A DNA stretch of 42,997 nucleotides, from contig JAJZEA010000026.1 of NCBI GenBank assembly GCA_021851335.1, positions 1 to 42,997 of the forward strand, read 5' to 3'. The stretch's first letter is position 1, and every line of letters begins with the position of its first letter. This DNA is from Acidobacteriota bacterium (GTDB lineage Bacteria > Acidobacteriota > Terriglobia > Terriglobales > Acidobacteriaceae). Shown here piece after piece: positions 28,586 to 37,263 of the stretch. The notes under the pieces were generated by a model. The model saw only the letters and a list, made by a program, of their open reading frames with translations. It had not been told where the DNA came from and searched no databases. The position numbers were made by a program, and so were the translations under genes.

Positions 28586-31051
28586 ATGAAGCGTCGTGTC
28601 ATCGAGCACTATGAAATCCTGCGCCGTCTGGGAGCGGGCGGCAGCGGAGTCGTGTATCTGGCCAATGACACGCTGCTCACGCGCCCTGTCGTGCTCAAGA
28701 TTCTGCGTCGCGGACTGCTCACCCAGCAGCAGATGCGATCCACCATCCTGCGCGAGGCGCGACTGGCCTCGGCCATCGAGCATCCCAATGTCTGCGCGAT
28801 CTACGAGATCGGCGAAAGCGGCGATGAGGCTTTCATCGTCATGCAGTTTGTCCCCGGCCAGTCTATCGATGCGCTGATTGCCAGGGGCGCTTCGACCGTC
28901 CAGCTTGTGCTCTCCGTGGGCATTCAAATCGCGGATGGACTCCATGCCGCGCACTCGCTTGGCATCTTTCATCGCGACCTGAAACCGCAGAACGTCATGC
29001 TCACCGATGGCGGACTCGTCAAGATTCTGGATTTTGGCCTTGCTCGTCGCCTGCGCCCGGAAGATGCCTCTTTTGATCCATCGAAGCCTTCGGTCTCTCG
29101 CGACGCATCCATAGCTGAAACCTACACGGCGCGTGGCGGCACCATCCGCTATATGGCGCCCGAGCAGTTCGTCACCGGCCAGTCCAGCGTGCAGTCCGAT
29201 GTCTGGGCGCTGGGTGTTCTGCTTTTTGAGATGCTCAGCGGACGGCATCCTTTTGCACGTCCTGACGCTGAGGATTTTCAAGTCATCCGCGCCATCCAGT
29301 TCGTCGATACTCCGGACCTCGTCGAGATTGTCCCAGGCATCATGCCAGAGATGAAAAGTGTCGTCGAGCATTGCCTGGCCAAGAATCCCGCCGCGCGCTA
29401 CGCCTCTGCTGCGGAGGTGCGTGAGGCGCTGAAGACCATCATGAAGGCGATGCAGCTTGAAACAGGCGGTATTCCCGGCGATGCAGCGGCCAATCTGGTG
29501 CCCACCAGTGCGGAATCCGAGAAGCGTGCTACCAGTTTTCTTTCCATGCTGGCTGAGCGATTTCGCGAATCGGCGCCCGACGCACCACGTCAGAACTCGA
29601 TCGTCGTCCTGCCGTTTCACAACCTCAGCCCAGAGCCTGTCGCGCCGCTCTATGGCTTTGCCCTGGCGGATGCCATCGCGGCTCGGCTGGCGCGCATTCC
29701 CGGGCTGGTCGTTCGACCTTCCAGTTCGCTCATGAATCTTCCCACGGCACAGATGGATCCGCTTGCAATGGGGCAGCGGCTGCTGGTGACGCACGTCCTC
29801 GCAGGCAACTTCATGCGATCCGAGAATGGTTTCGATCTCAACTGGCAGCTTCTCGACGTGCAGGGCCAGAGTGTTCGTTCCGGTGGAGCGATTCATGTTG
29901 AATCCTTCGATCTGATTGCCGTGCAGAATGAGTTGTCCAGCGAAGTCTTTGCTGCGCTTCATGCCATCGGCGGCGTCGATCCTCGCGGCAGCGCCGCCGA
30001 GCCGCCCGCTCAGCGCCAGGGTTCATTGCCAGAGACGCTTTCGGAGGAATATCTTCAGGCCCGCGCTCTGCTTACTTCCTTCATGACCCGCACCGGCTCG
30101 CGCGCTGACCTTGATCGCGCCACCATGCTCTTCGAGCGGGTCACCGTCAAGGAGCCGGAGTTTGCTTCAGGCTGGAGCGGACTTGGCATTGCGCAGCTCC
30201 AGTACGCTCGTCATGGATTCGCCGGGCAGGTGCATCTGATGCAGGCGCGCCGTGCTTTTGATCGCGCTCTTTCCATCGATTCAGACTCGATTGAGGCCAA
30301 TCTCTACCGTGTCTACATGCTGCTCACGCGCGGCGACAAGGAATCTGCCCGCTATGGAATCGCCAACCTGCTCAGCCAGGCGGACAATGACTGGAACGTG
30401 CATCTGGTGGCGGGCATCACGCTGCGGCTGGATGGCATGTATGAGGAGGCTCTGGCACAGTTCAGCCGCGCTCTCAAGCTGAATCCAGGCAGCGCCGCGA
30501 TTTTGTATAACCATCGCGCGCGCGTTTACCACTACCAGAACCAACTCGATGTGGCCGATGATGAGCTGGCCAAAGGGCTGGCTTTGGAGCCTCGACACCC
30601 GTTGTTACGGACCTCCGCCGCGTATCAACACATGCGCCAGGGCAATCTGCGCAGCGCCATCGATATTCTGGAGGAGGTCATTCATGATGACAGCTCCATG
30701 CGCATCGCTGTTCCGACGCTTGCGCTCTGTTATGTCCAGGCCGGCGAACGCTCCCTCGCCGCCACGCTGCTGCGCGAAGATACGCTGGCCGCGGCTGAGG
30801 CGGATAGTGAAATGGCCTATCGCCTGGCCTCTTATTTTGCAGTGGAGGGCGATGCCGGCGAAGCGCTGCATTGGCTGCGCCGCGCCATCTATCTGGGCAA
30901 CGAAAATTACCCCTGGTTCCAGAAGAATCCCGTCTGGAACAACCTGCATACCAATGCCGACTTCAGCCGGATTCTGGTTGACTTGAAGAAGACGTATCGT
31001 CGCAACCAGAAGACCTGGAGCCGGCTGTTGAGCGAAGTCAGCTCTGCCTGA
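28586..31051 (+). CDS. Serine/threonine protein kinase with TolB-like and TPR domains
   Basis: An 821-residue protein. Residues 9-280 form a complete Hanks-type kinase: P-loop GAGGSGVV, catalytic Lys K38, HRDLKPQN with D131, DFG with D149, and APEQ near 191-194. A TolB-like N-terminal fold starts about residue 335 (SIVVLPFHNLSPEP). TPR repeats then run to near the end (for example AQLQYARHGFAGQVHLMQARRAFDRALSID and EEALAQFSRALKLNPGSAAILYN). There is no transmembrane helix, so unlike many bacterial kinases of this class it appears cytosolic. Its target is unknown. The divergent retropepsin-like gene is the nearest candidate partner, by position only. Confidence 0.92.
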   Translation: MKRRVIEHYEILRRLGAGGSGVVYLANDTLLTRPVVLKILRRGLLTQQQMRSTILREARLASAIEHPNVCAIYEIGESGDEAFIVMQFVPGQSIDALIARGASTVQLVLSVGIQIADGLHAAHSLGIFHRDLKPQNVMLTDGGLVKILDFGLARRLRPEDASFDPSKPSVSRDASIAETYTARGGTIRYMAPEQFVTGQSSVQSDVWALGVLLFEMLSGRHPFARPDAEDFQVIRAIQFVDTPDLVEIVPGIMPEMKSVVEHCLAKNPAARYASAAEVREALKTIMKAMQLETGGIPGDAAANLVPTSAESEKRATSFLSMLAERFRESAPDAPRQNSIVVLPFHNLSPEPVAPLYGFALADAIAARLARIPGLVVRPSSSLMNLPTAQMDPLAMGQRLLVTHVLAGNFMRSENGFDLNWQLLDVQGQSVRSGGAIHVESFDLIAVQNELSSEVFAALHAIGGVDPRGSAAEPPAQRQGSLPETLSEEYLQARALLTSFMTRTGSRADLDRATMLFERVTVKEPEFASGWSGLGIAQLQYARHGFAGQVHLMQARRAFDRALSIDSDSIEANLYRVYMLLTRGDKESARYGIANLLSQADNDWNVHLVAGITLRLDGMYEEALAQFSRALKLNPGSAAILYNHRARVYHYQNQLDVADDELAKGLALEPRHPLLRTSAAYQHMRQGNLRSAIDILEEVIHDDSSMRIAVPTLALCYVQAGERSLAATLLREDTLAAAEADSEMAYRLASYFAVEGDAGEALHWLRRAIYLGNENYPWFQKNPVWNNLHTNADFSRILVDLKKTYRRNQKTWSRLLSEVSSA

Positions 31052-31083
31052 TTGTCTGCGGTTGTGCGCCCATCATGGATGAT

Positions 31084-32013
31084 TCATCCGTGTATGCGCA
31101 GTACAGCGGCCACCATACGCGCCATCTCCAGCGTTGCAGCGCTGGAGATCACCGTACTCAGAAAATTCACGGCGTCATTATTCAGCCAGCTGCGCCGCTC
31201 CGCCACTGCTCCAAGCAGGCTGTCGGCTGCCCATCCGACCATCGCTCCCAACAGAATCAGCGCTACCCCCAGACCCTGCGATCCCACAGCTCCAGTCAAC
31301 GACCAGATGCCCGCAACAGCCACCGCCGCCGCAGCCATCAGGCCAGCCAGTGACCCTTTCACGGTCACGGCGCCGTCTGTTCCGGGTGGAACGCGCCGCC
31401 ACGTCGTCACCAGCCGCGGCGCACCGCCAAAGGCCTGTCCGATCTCTGAAGAGACAGTATCTGCCGCCGCCTCAGCCAGCGCCGCATAGGCAATCAGCGC
31501 CGCAAAATAAGGATTGTGCGCCACCACGCGCGGTGCAAAGGGAATCAGCGTCACTGCCAATGCCGCTGCTCCCAGATTCGCCGCCACCTGCGCCGCATCC
31601 CGGCCCCGTCGAGCCTCGTTTGAGTCATGCTCGCTCCTCCGGCTTCGAGCAATCCTGGTCGCGGCCAGAGTCAGAATCAGCGTCACGAGCAGAGGCGTCA
31701 ACCCGCTCCGCAGCCAGTTGCGATAGGGATATTGCAGCGTACCGAGCATCAGGCATCCGGTAATCGCCGCGCCCAGCGCCGCTGCTCCCGGTGTGCCCGC
31801 GCGCAGTCTCCACACCAGCGCAGCCAGCAGCACGCACACTCCCAGCGCAATCCAGGCCACGCCCGGCATCGTCTGTAGCCATGCGTGAAACTCCAGCAAA
31901 TCCTGCGCCGCGGTCCACGGAGCCACCACCAGCAGCACGGCGCGAGACATCCAGGAAGTCATCCCGCTGGGCAACAATTCCAGCTTTGCCTGCTTTCGCT
32001 TTTCCTCGCTCAT
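31084..32013 (-). CDS. DUF92 family integral membrane protein
   Basis: A 309-residue protein with six or more membrane helices. Family motifs are clear: GRDAAQVAANLGAAAL, the acidic AEAAADTVSSEIGQAFGG with PRLVTTWRRVPPGTDGAVTVKGS, and DSLLGAV with NNDAVNFLST at the end. Plant VTE6, a relative, acts as a phytyl-phosphate kinase and other members are thought to work on prenyl phosphates; the bacterial role is not proven. It converges on the kinase gene with a 32-base gap. Confidence 0.85.
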   Translation of the reverse strand: MSEEKRKQAKLELLPSGMTSWMSRAVLLVVAPWTAAQDLLEFHAWLQTMPGVAWIALGVCVLLAALVWRLRAGTPGAAALGAAITGCLMLGTLQYPYRNWLRSGLTPLLVTLILTLAATRIARSRRSEHDSNEARRGRDAAQVAANLGAAALAVTLIPFAPRVVAHNPYFAALIAYAALAEAAADTVSSEIGQAFGGAPRLVTTWRRVPPGTDGAVTVKGSLAGLMAAAAVAVAGIWSLTGAVGSQGLGVALILLGAMVGWAADSLLGAVAERRSWLNNDAVNFLSTVISSAATLEMARMVAAVLRIHG

Positions 32014-32145
32014 GCGTCCAACCTATCAGCTTCCACCGTCCGGTCGCCTGTTTTCGCGTTGCCTGCGTCAGGCTGTAAGATCGATAGTTTTTTCAGGAAT
32101 GTCCGCTTCTCGCCGGTTGTCTACGGCCACTTCCCGAATGTGTGA

Positions 32146-32173
32146 TTTACAATCGGATAGTACGCAGGATAAT
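32146..32173 (+). promoter_or_regulatory. Promoter abutting the lipoprotein start codon
   Basis: TTTACA at 32146-32151 and GATAAT at 32168-32173 have a 16-base spacer. The -10 ends six bases before the ATG at 32180, so the predicted first nucleotide falls on or next to the start codon. No Shine-Dalgarno sequence is visible. Confidence 0.45.
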
Positions 32174-32179
32174 CATTGA

Positions 32180-33703
32180 ATGAGTGACACGACTCACCCT
32201 TTTTCTCCATTGAAAAGACCTCTTGCAAAGCTGTCTCTCGTCGCCGCCGCTGCTCTCGTTCTGGCAGCCTGCGGCAGCAACTATCGCCCCGTCACCTATC
32301 CCATCGTCACCTCCGGACCCGCGCAGCTTCCTTCTGCCTACGCGTTTGTCGTTTCCGCGCCGTCCACAAGTGTGCTCGGAATTGGAACCGTGATTGATTA
32401 TTCGGGCGACGTGGTCATGGCGACCTCTCCGCTTGGACCCACTCCCGTGGGCTTTGCCATGAACTCCGGCGGTTCGCTTGCCTGGACGCTCAACGGAGAC
32501 GGCACCATCGCCAATATCCCCGTCAGCACCAACCTTCAGCAGAAGAATGTCCAGTTCAGCACCCTCAGCCTTTACTCCGGCATCGATCCGCGCGTGAACC
32601 TTTTCTCAGGGTCAGTGGGTCTTTATGCTCTGGATGTGAATGCGAATCAGGTGGACGTGCTGACCGGCGCGCCAGACGCTTTCAAACTGGTCGTTCCGGT
32701 CGATGAGTCCCCTGTAACGATGGAGGGCGTCAGCCTGGCGCAACGCTACTACACCGTATCCCAGAACATTCCATATCTCAGCAACATCGCGCTGGATGGC
32801 ACCTCGGTTCAGGGCGGTGTTGCCTGCAACATCGATCCCTATTCTCCGTCGCTGCCCACCGGCAGCGCGGACGGCATCGAAACCAGCACGTACTCCGTTT
32901 CGTCCCATATCCCCGTGGGCGTCTGCCCGGATTACGCGGTTGGCTCGCTCGACGGTCAGCGTGTCTTTGTACTCAATCGAGGCAGTGACAGCGTTTCGGT
33001 CATCAACAGCGAGATCAACGCGATCGACAGTTGCGCGCCGTTCAACAACCAGAACGGACAGCCAGTTACCTGCCATCCCAGCCTGCCGCTCGCCCCTGCA
33101 AATGGCCTGCCGCATGCGGGGCCTGTGTACGCTGAGTACAATCAGGCCACACAGCAGCTTGTCGTCGCCAACTACGATGGCGACACGGTCAGCATCATCG
33201 ATGTCAGCCTGGACGAATACGGCAATGACAGCCCGACCTTCGGCACCACGTACACCGTTCCAGTGGGCCACAATCCAGCCTCTGTTACTGTGCTTGCGGA
33301 TGGCAGCCGCGCTTACGTCGCCAATCAGTCCGACGGCACGGTCACCATCATCAACATGATCAGCCACTCCGTGGAAAAGACGCTCGCCGTCAATGGTCAC
33401 CCACGCACCGTTGCCTCCATTCAGAACTCGCTTTACGGCAAGATCTACGTGGTTTCGCCAGACAGCCCTTACGTCACCATCATCCGCACTGACCAGGACA
33501 TCGTCGGCACCAGCATTCTGGTCTCCGGCAACGCTCTCGATGTTCGCGTCACTTCACCGGATACATCCAGCAACAATCCCAATACGGTGAGCCGCATCCC
33601 CGGCGCCGGGCAACCTTGCAATCTGCCTCCGGCGGACTTCACCTCAACCGGAGCACCCATCACCATTCAGAACTGCCGTTTGCAGGATCCCACACAGCTC
33701 TGA
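32180..33703 (+). CDS. YncE/YVTN-type beta-propeller lipoprotein
   Basis: A 507-residue protein with a type II signal peptide whose lipobox ends LAAC at residue 31, so it should be lipid-anchored. The remainder is a beta-propeller. YVTN-type repeats are clearest between residues about 250 and 430: RVFVLNRGSDSVSVIN, QLVVANYDGDTVSIIDVS, RAYVANQSDGTVTIINM and KIYVVSPDSPYVTIIR. Such proteins bind ligands or metals or act as surface proteins; no catalytic lactonase residues can be assigned by eye. It ends at a strong palindromic terminator. Confidence 0.85.
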   Translation: MSDTTHPFSPLKRPLAKLSLVAAAALVLAACGSNYRPVTYPIVTSGPAQLPSAYAFVVSAPSTSVLGIGTVIDYSGDVVMATSPLGPTPVGFAMNSGGSLAWTLNGDGTIANIPVSTNLQQKNVQFSTLSLYSGIDPRVNLFSGSVGLYALDVNANQVDVLTGAPDAFKLVVPVDESPVTMEGVSLAQRYYTVSQNIPYLSNIALDGTSVQGGVACNIDPYSPSLPTGSADGIETSTYSVSSHIPVGVCPDYAVGSLDGQRVFVLNRGSDSVSVINSEINAIDSCAPFNNQNGQPVTCHPSLPLAPANGLPHAGPVYAEYNQATQQLVVANYDGDTVSIIDVSLDEYGNDSPTFGTTYTVPVGHNPASVTVLADGSRAYVANQSDGTVTIINMISHSVEKTLAVNGHPRTVASIQNSLYGKIYVVSPDSPYVTIIRTDQDIVGTSILVSGNALDVRVTSPDTSSNNPNTVSRIPGAGQPCNLPPADFTSTGAPITIQNCRLQDPTQL

Positions 33704-33733
33704 TTGGCTGACGATTTCTCTACCCTCAATCAC

Positions 33734-33767
33734 AAAGCCGGTACTTGCATATGCAAGTACCGGCTTT
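33734..33767. terminator. 34-bp perfect palindrome acting as terminator
   Basis: The half-site AAAGCCGGTACTTGCAT (33734-33750) is followed directly by its exact reverse complement (33751-33767), then TTC. In RNA it would fold with a stem of about 15 bp and a tiny loop before a T run. It lies between the converging lipoprotein and anti-sigma genes and suits termination best on the plus strand. Confidence 0.8.
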
Positions 33768-33807
33768 TTCATCGGAGCAGGGAAGCAGCGATCGAACACA
33801 TCTACTT

Positions 33808-34626
33808 TTATTCGCCGCTGAGCAGGATAGGCAGCGTTGGCTTCGTCGCCCCTGAAGCATTTTCCAGCGTTACGCCAAACCCCGCTGCATCCACTCCAGC
33901 GGGAATCTGCGGATAGACCACAGCCGCATTGCCGGTCGGCCCCGGGGTAAACACTCCGGCCGGAATCGGTGCGCTGCCATCACGCGGAAGAATCCAAAGC
34001 TCGTAGGCTTTGCCAGCCGGCACGGGAGCCAGATTGGAGGCTGTGAACACCAGCTTGCCCATACGCGAAGAATAGAGTGCATGACCCTCCGGCTCCGTCC
34101 TGTCTACCGGCTTGGTATGCAGCGCAACCGCCTGCACGTTACTGCCCTGCAGGAACTGCTGCAAGTCAGAGAGCTTGGCCATCTGCACCTCAAACCGCGC
34201 AACCTTGGGTATCATCTGGCGCATCTCGTGGTAATGCATCGCATCGTCATAAGCAAAAAACACCATGCCAGCGGCCAGAGCACCGGAGAGAATCTGAAAC
34301 GGCAACGGAGAACGGGTCCAGGCAAAGAGCTGTCGCGCGCGTCTAGGTTTCGAGTTCGCAGTCGAGGTCATAGCTGCCTCTGCTTGCGCCGTCTCTTTTT
34401 GCAGCCGGGCCATAAAGCGATCCTTGGCGCCTGCTGGCAAGGACTCCATCTCTGTCGTCGCGCCAAAGGCCGCCATCGTGCTGCGAATCTTTTCCACTTC
34501 GCCCCGGCATTCCCCACACATCGAGATATGCGCCGTCATTTGAAACAGTTGAGCATCACTCAGATTGCCCAGCGCATACTGAACCAGATCGTCTTCTTCG
34601 ATATGGACTTGTTTTCGCATTGTCAT
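33808..34626 (-). CDS. Anti-sigma factor, RskA-like with zinc-binding N-terminus
   Basis: A 272-residue single-pass membrane protein. The N-terminus holds a ZAS-type motif, H33 with C37 and C40 (HISMCGEC), which would bind the sigma factor in the cytoplasm. A transmembrane helix lies near residues 108-125. The outer part has the RskA C-terminal pattern (GKLVFTASNLAPVPAGKAYELWILP, AAVVYPQIPAGVDAAGFGVTLE). Its ATG overlaps the sigma-factor stop as ATGA, so the two are made together. The inducing signal is unknown. Confidence 0.9.
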   Translation of the reverse strand: MTMRKQVHIEEDDLVQYALGNLSDAQLFQMTAHISMCGECRGEVEKIRSTMAAFGATTEMESLPAGAKDRFMARLQKETAQAEAAMTSTANSKPRRARQLFAWTRSPLPFQILSGALAAGMVFFAYDDAMHYHEMRQMIPKVARFEVQMAKLSDLQQFLQGSNVQAVALHTKPVDRTEPEGHALYSSRMGKLVFTASNLAPVPAGKAYELWILPRDGSAPIPAGVFTPGPTGNAAVVYPQIPAGVDAAGFGVTLENASGATKPTLPILLSGE

Positions 34627-35165
34627 GCCTGTAGAACCTTTCTCACGGCACTCAGTCCCGACCGAATCCGCGTCTTTACCGTGCCCAGCGGAATCCCAGT
34701 GCGCTCTGCGATTTCAGAGTGACTCATGCCATCGAAATAGGCCATTTGCAGTGAACTTTGCTGGTCTTCCGGCAACTGCATCACCACACTTCTCACCTGA
34801 TTCATCAGCAGTTCATCCTCGACTGAACGCAGCATCGATCGAGGTTGCTCCGCGACCGTCAAACCTTCCAGCGGCTCCTGATGCGCTCTTCGCCGCAGCA
34901 CGTCGATCGAGCGATTTCGTGCCACCACCGCCAGCCAGGCTCCCATGCTGCCTCGCTGCGCAATGAAACCGCCCGGACTTCGCCACACCTGCATCAGCAC
35001 TTCCTGCATCACGTCCTCCGCCAGCGACGGCTCCTTGAGCACGCGCAGAGAGATCGAGTACACCAGTCGGGAGTACCGATCAAACAACTCTGCCATCGCA
35101 CTTTGATCCTGTCGCGCTATAGCTTGCAGCAACTCGGCATCTTCCATATTTTGCCTGACTTCCAT
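34623..35165 (-). CDS. ECF RNA polymerase sigma factor
   Basis: A 180-residue group 4 sigma factor of the SigK-like type. Region 2 spans about residues 15-90 (LFDRYSRLVYSISLRVL, AEDVMQEVLMQVW, LAVVARNRSIDVLRRR) and region 4 about 120-178 (LPEDQQSSLQMAYFDGMSHSEIAERTGIPLGTVKTRIRSGL). It is co-transcribed with the downstream anti-sigma gene, which should hold it inactive until a signal arrives. An alternative start lies six codons in. I could not identify a convincing autoregulated promoter. Confidence 0.93.
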   Translation of the reverse strand: MEVRQNMEDAELLQAIARQDQSAMAELFDRYSRLVYSISLRVLKEPSLAEDVMQEVLMQVWRSPGGFIAQRGSMGAWLAVVARNRSIDVLRRRAHQEPLEGLTVAEQPRSMLRSVEDELLMNQVRSVVMQLPEDQQSSLQMAYFDGMSHSEIAERTGIPLGTVKTRIRSGLSAVRKVLQA

Positions 35166-35310
35166 TGGGTCCGTGATTGATGCCTGCCTGTATCAAGTAC
35201 GTGGCTGGCTGGGGATTGGATTTCTGCTCCGGATCGTTATCGGCTAAAATTCTGATTCTCAGCGGTTGATCCGGCACACCTCATGTTAGAAGAATAAAGG
35301 AAAGACCCGG

Positions 35311-36108
35311 TTGACTGCCTCTGCCAAAATTCGTCTCGACCACTGCCTGGCCCAGAGTGGCCTGGTTTCAAGCCGAGAACGCGCCCGCGGCCTGATCCTT
35401 GCTGGCCGGGTTCTGGTCAATGAACAAAAGATCGATAAACCTGGCGCTTCCATCCCTGCAAACGCAACTCTGCGCATCCTTGGCGAGCAGCCGCGTTTCG
35501 TCAGCCGCGGTGGACTCAAGCTCGAACACGCGCTCCAGCACTGGCAGATTTCTATTCACGAACGTCACTGCCTCGACGTTGGCACCTCCACCGGCGGGTT
35601 CACAGACTGCCTGCTTCAGCACGGCGCTGCCAGTGTCTCCTGTGTGGATACCGGCTTCGGCCAGATTGCCGTCACGCTCCGCAACCATCCGCGCGTTCAT
35701 CTGCACGAGCGCACCAACGCGCGCCTGCTTCCAGCGGGATTTTTCTCTCCATCACCGCAACTCCCCGCTCGTCCGATTCCCACGCTTCTCGTCATGGATG
35801 TCTCGTTCATCTCGGCCACGCTTCTGCTTCCCGCTGTGCTTGCCGCGGCCACCGAACTGACCGAGGCCGTCATCCTGGTCAAGCCACAGTTTGAAGCCGG
35901 TCGCGAGCATGTCGGCAAGGGCGGCATCGTGCGCAATCCCGCAGCCCATCAGTTCGCCATCGATCGCGTGCATGCCTCGCTTGCCGCTCTTGGCGCCTCC
36001 GAGATCGAAACCATCCCCTCGCCTATCACCGGCGCCGAAGGCAACTTTGAATTTCTACTTCACGCCCGGCTGACTGCCCACCCGATCTCTGACTCTGGGA
36101 TACACTGA
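35311..36108 (+). CDS. tlyA: TlyA-family rRNA 2'-O-methyltransferase
   Basis: A 265-residue protein with an N-terminal S4 RNA-binding domain (RLDHCLAQSGLVSSRERARGLILAGRVLVNEQ) and an FtsJ-like SAM-dependent methyltransferase domain (LDVGTSTGGFTDCLLQHGA, MDVSFIS, VKPQFEAGR). Characterised TlyA enzymes methylate ribose of rRNA cytidines and affect capreomycin sensitivity. The start is a TTG at 35311 with AAAGGAAAG upstream. NAD kinase follows within 10 bases, an arrangement also common elsewhere. Confidence 0.93.
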   Translation: MTASAKIRLDHCLAQSGLVSSRERARGLILAGRVLVNEQKIDKPGASIPANATLRILGEQPRFVSRGGLKLEHALQHWQISIHERHCLDVGTSTGGFTDCLLQHGAASVSCVDTGFGQIAVTLRNHPRVHLHERTNARLLPAGFFSPSPQLPARPIPTLLVMDVSFISATLLLPAVLAAATELTEAVILVKPQFEAGREHVGKGGIVRNPAAHQFAIDRVHASLAALGASEIETIPSPITGAEGNFEFLLHARLTAHPISDSGIH

Positions 36109-36115
36109 GAGCTTG

Positions 36116-37105
36116 ATGAAGCCGATTGCCATTGTCTCCAAGCCGCAAAAGGAGGAGTTGTGCACGCTCATTCCCATGCTTTCCAACTGGCTGCTGGCTC
36201 ACTCCTTTCAGCCTGTACTCGACCGCGAAAGCGCCTCTTATCTCGACCGCGAAAGCGCCCGTCTTGCTCGTGAAAGAGCCAGCGACCACAATCCAGCCAT
36301 CGCATCTCATCCTGCTGATCCCGACCGACACTCCACCACTCACGGCTGCATCGTGCTGGATCGCGAAGAGATGCCGCAGACCCATCCGGTGCTTGTCATC
36401 GTGCTCGGTGGCGACGGCACACTGCTCTCCGTGGGACGGATCTTTGCCCGGCTGCAAACGCCGATCCTAGGCGTCAATCTCGGCTCACTTGGCTTCCTCA
36501 CGGAAGTTCGCCTCGCCGACCTCTTTGAAACCCTCGAAGGCTGGTGTCAGGACTGCTACACGCTCGACGTGCGCACCATGCTGCATGGGGAACTGTGGCG
36601 CGGCGGAGAGTGCATCACAGCCTTTGAAGCCGTCAACGACATGGTGCTCTCCAAAAGCTCCATCGCGCGCATGGGGGAGTTCGGCATCGAGCTGGATGGC
36701 ATGGTGGCCGCGCAATTCCGCGCCGACGGCGTCATCGTCTCCACGCCCACCGGCTCCACCGCATACACGCTCGCGGCCAACGGGCCGATCCTCGTCCCAG
36801 GTGTCGATGCGCTGGTCATCACGCCGATCTGTCCACATCTGCTCACGCTGCGTCCGATGGTCGTCCCCGGCGGATCCGCTTTGGTCTTGCGCGTCGGCGG
36901 CACACGCGCCAGCGCAGCCAGCCAGATACTGCTCACCGTCGATGGTCAGCAGGCGATCGACCTGCTTCCCGCCGACGAACTGCGCTGCCGCCGCTCCGAG
37001 TTTTCCATTCGTCTCATCCGTCTTGGCGCATCCAGCACACCGGGAACGGCTGGCAATGGCTTCTTTGACGCCTTGCGCAGCAAGCTCAAGTGGGGCGAGC
37101 GATAG
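36116..37105 (+). CDS. nadK: NAD kinase
   Basis: This kinase makes NADP from NAD. The 329-residue protein has the catalytic GGDGT motif (VIVLGGDGTLLSVGR), NLGSLGFLTE, the conserved NDMVLSK ... FRADGVIVSTPTGSTAY segment and the C-terminal beta domain. It is somewhat longer than the roughly 290-residue norm because of an insertion at about residues 34-65 that contains an eight-residue tandem repeat (LDRESASY, LDRESARL). The ATG at 36116 is preferred to the TTG at 36113. Co-transcription with tlyA is likely. Confidence 0.95.
   Translation: MKPIAIVSKPQKEELCTLIPMLSNWLLAHSFQPVLDRESASYLDRESARLARERASDHNPAIASHPADPDRHSTTHGCIVLDREEMPQTHPVLVIVLGGDGTLLSVGRIFARLQTPILGVNLGSLGFLTEVRLADLFETLEGWCQDCYTLDVRTMLHGELWRGGECITAFEAVNDMVLSKSSIARMGEFGIELDGMVAAQFRADGVIVSTPTGSTAYTLAANGPILVPGVDALVITPICPHLLTLRPMVVPGGSALVLRVGGTRASAASQILLTVDGQQAIDLLPADELRCRRSEFSIRLIRLGASSTPGTAGNGFFDALRSKLKWGER
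36218..36259 (+). repeat. In-frame 24-base tandem duplication inside nadK
   Basis: CTCGACCGCGAAAGCGCC occurs at 36218-36235 and again, identical, at 36242-36259, giving a 24-base period. A weaker third copy follows. It encodes an eight-residue repeat in a probably surface-exposed insertion. Confidence 0.85.
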
Positions 37106-37263
37106 ATTCAGCCCGTGCCTCGCCTTCGGTTCATGGTTCGAAACACTCCCGGCCCAAAGCCCTGAAGCGCATGGTATGCTGATTTCCATTCAGCAGGCAG
37201 CCCCGCTTTTTGCCTGCTTCTTGATCCACTCCAGTTGCATTTCATCGGTCCAGGAGGATTCAC

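Noticed and set aside
28508..29962. A 484-codon open frame antisense to the kinase gene
   Set aside because: It mirrors the kinase codon pattern, its product has low complexity and no recognisable motif, and the kinase frame has complete catalytic motifs.
35166..35310. Search for an autoregulated ECF promoter upstream of the sigma factor gene
   Set aside because: Weak GGAGC and CGTA-like elements can be picked out on the minus strand, but spacing and context are not convincing.
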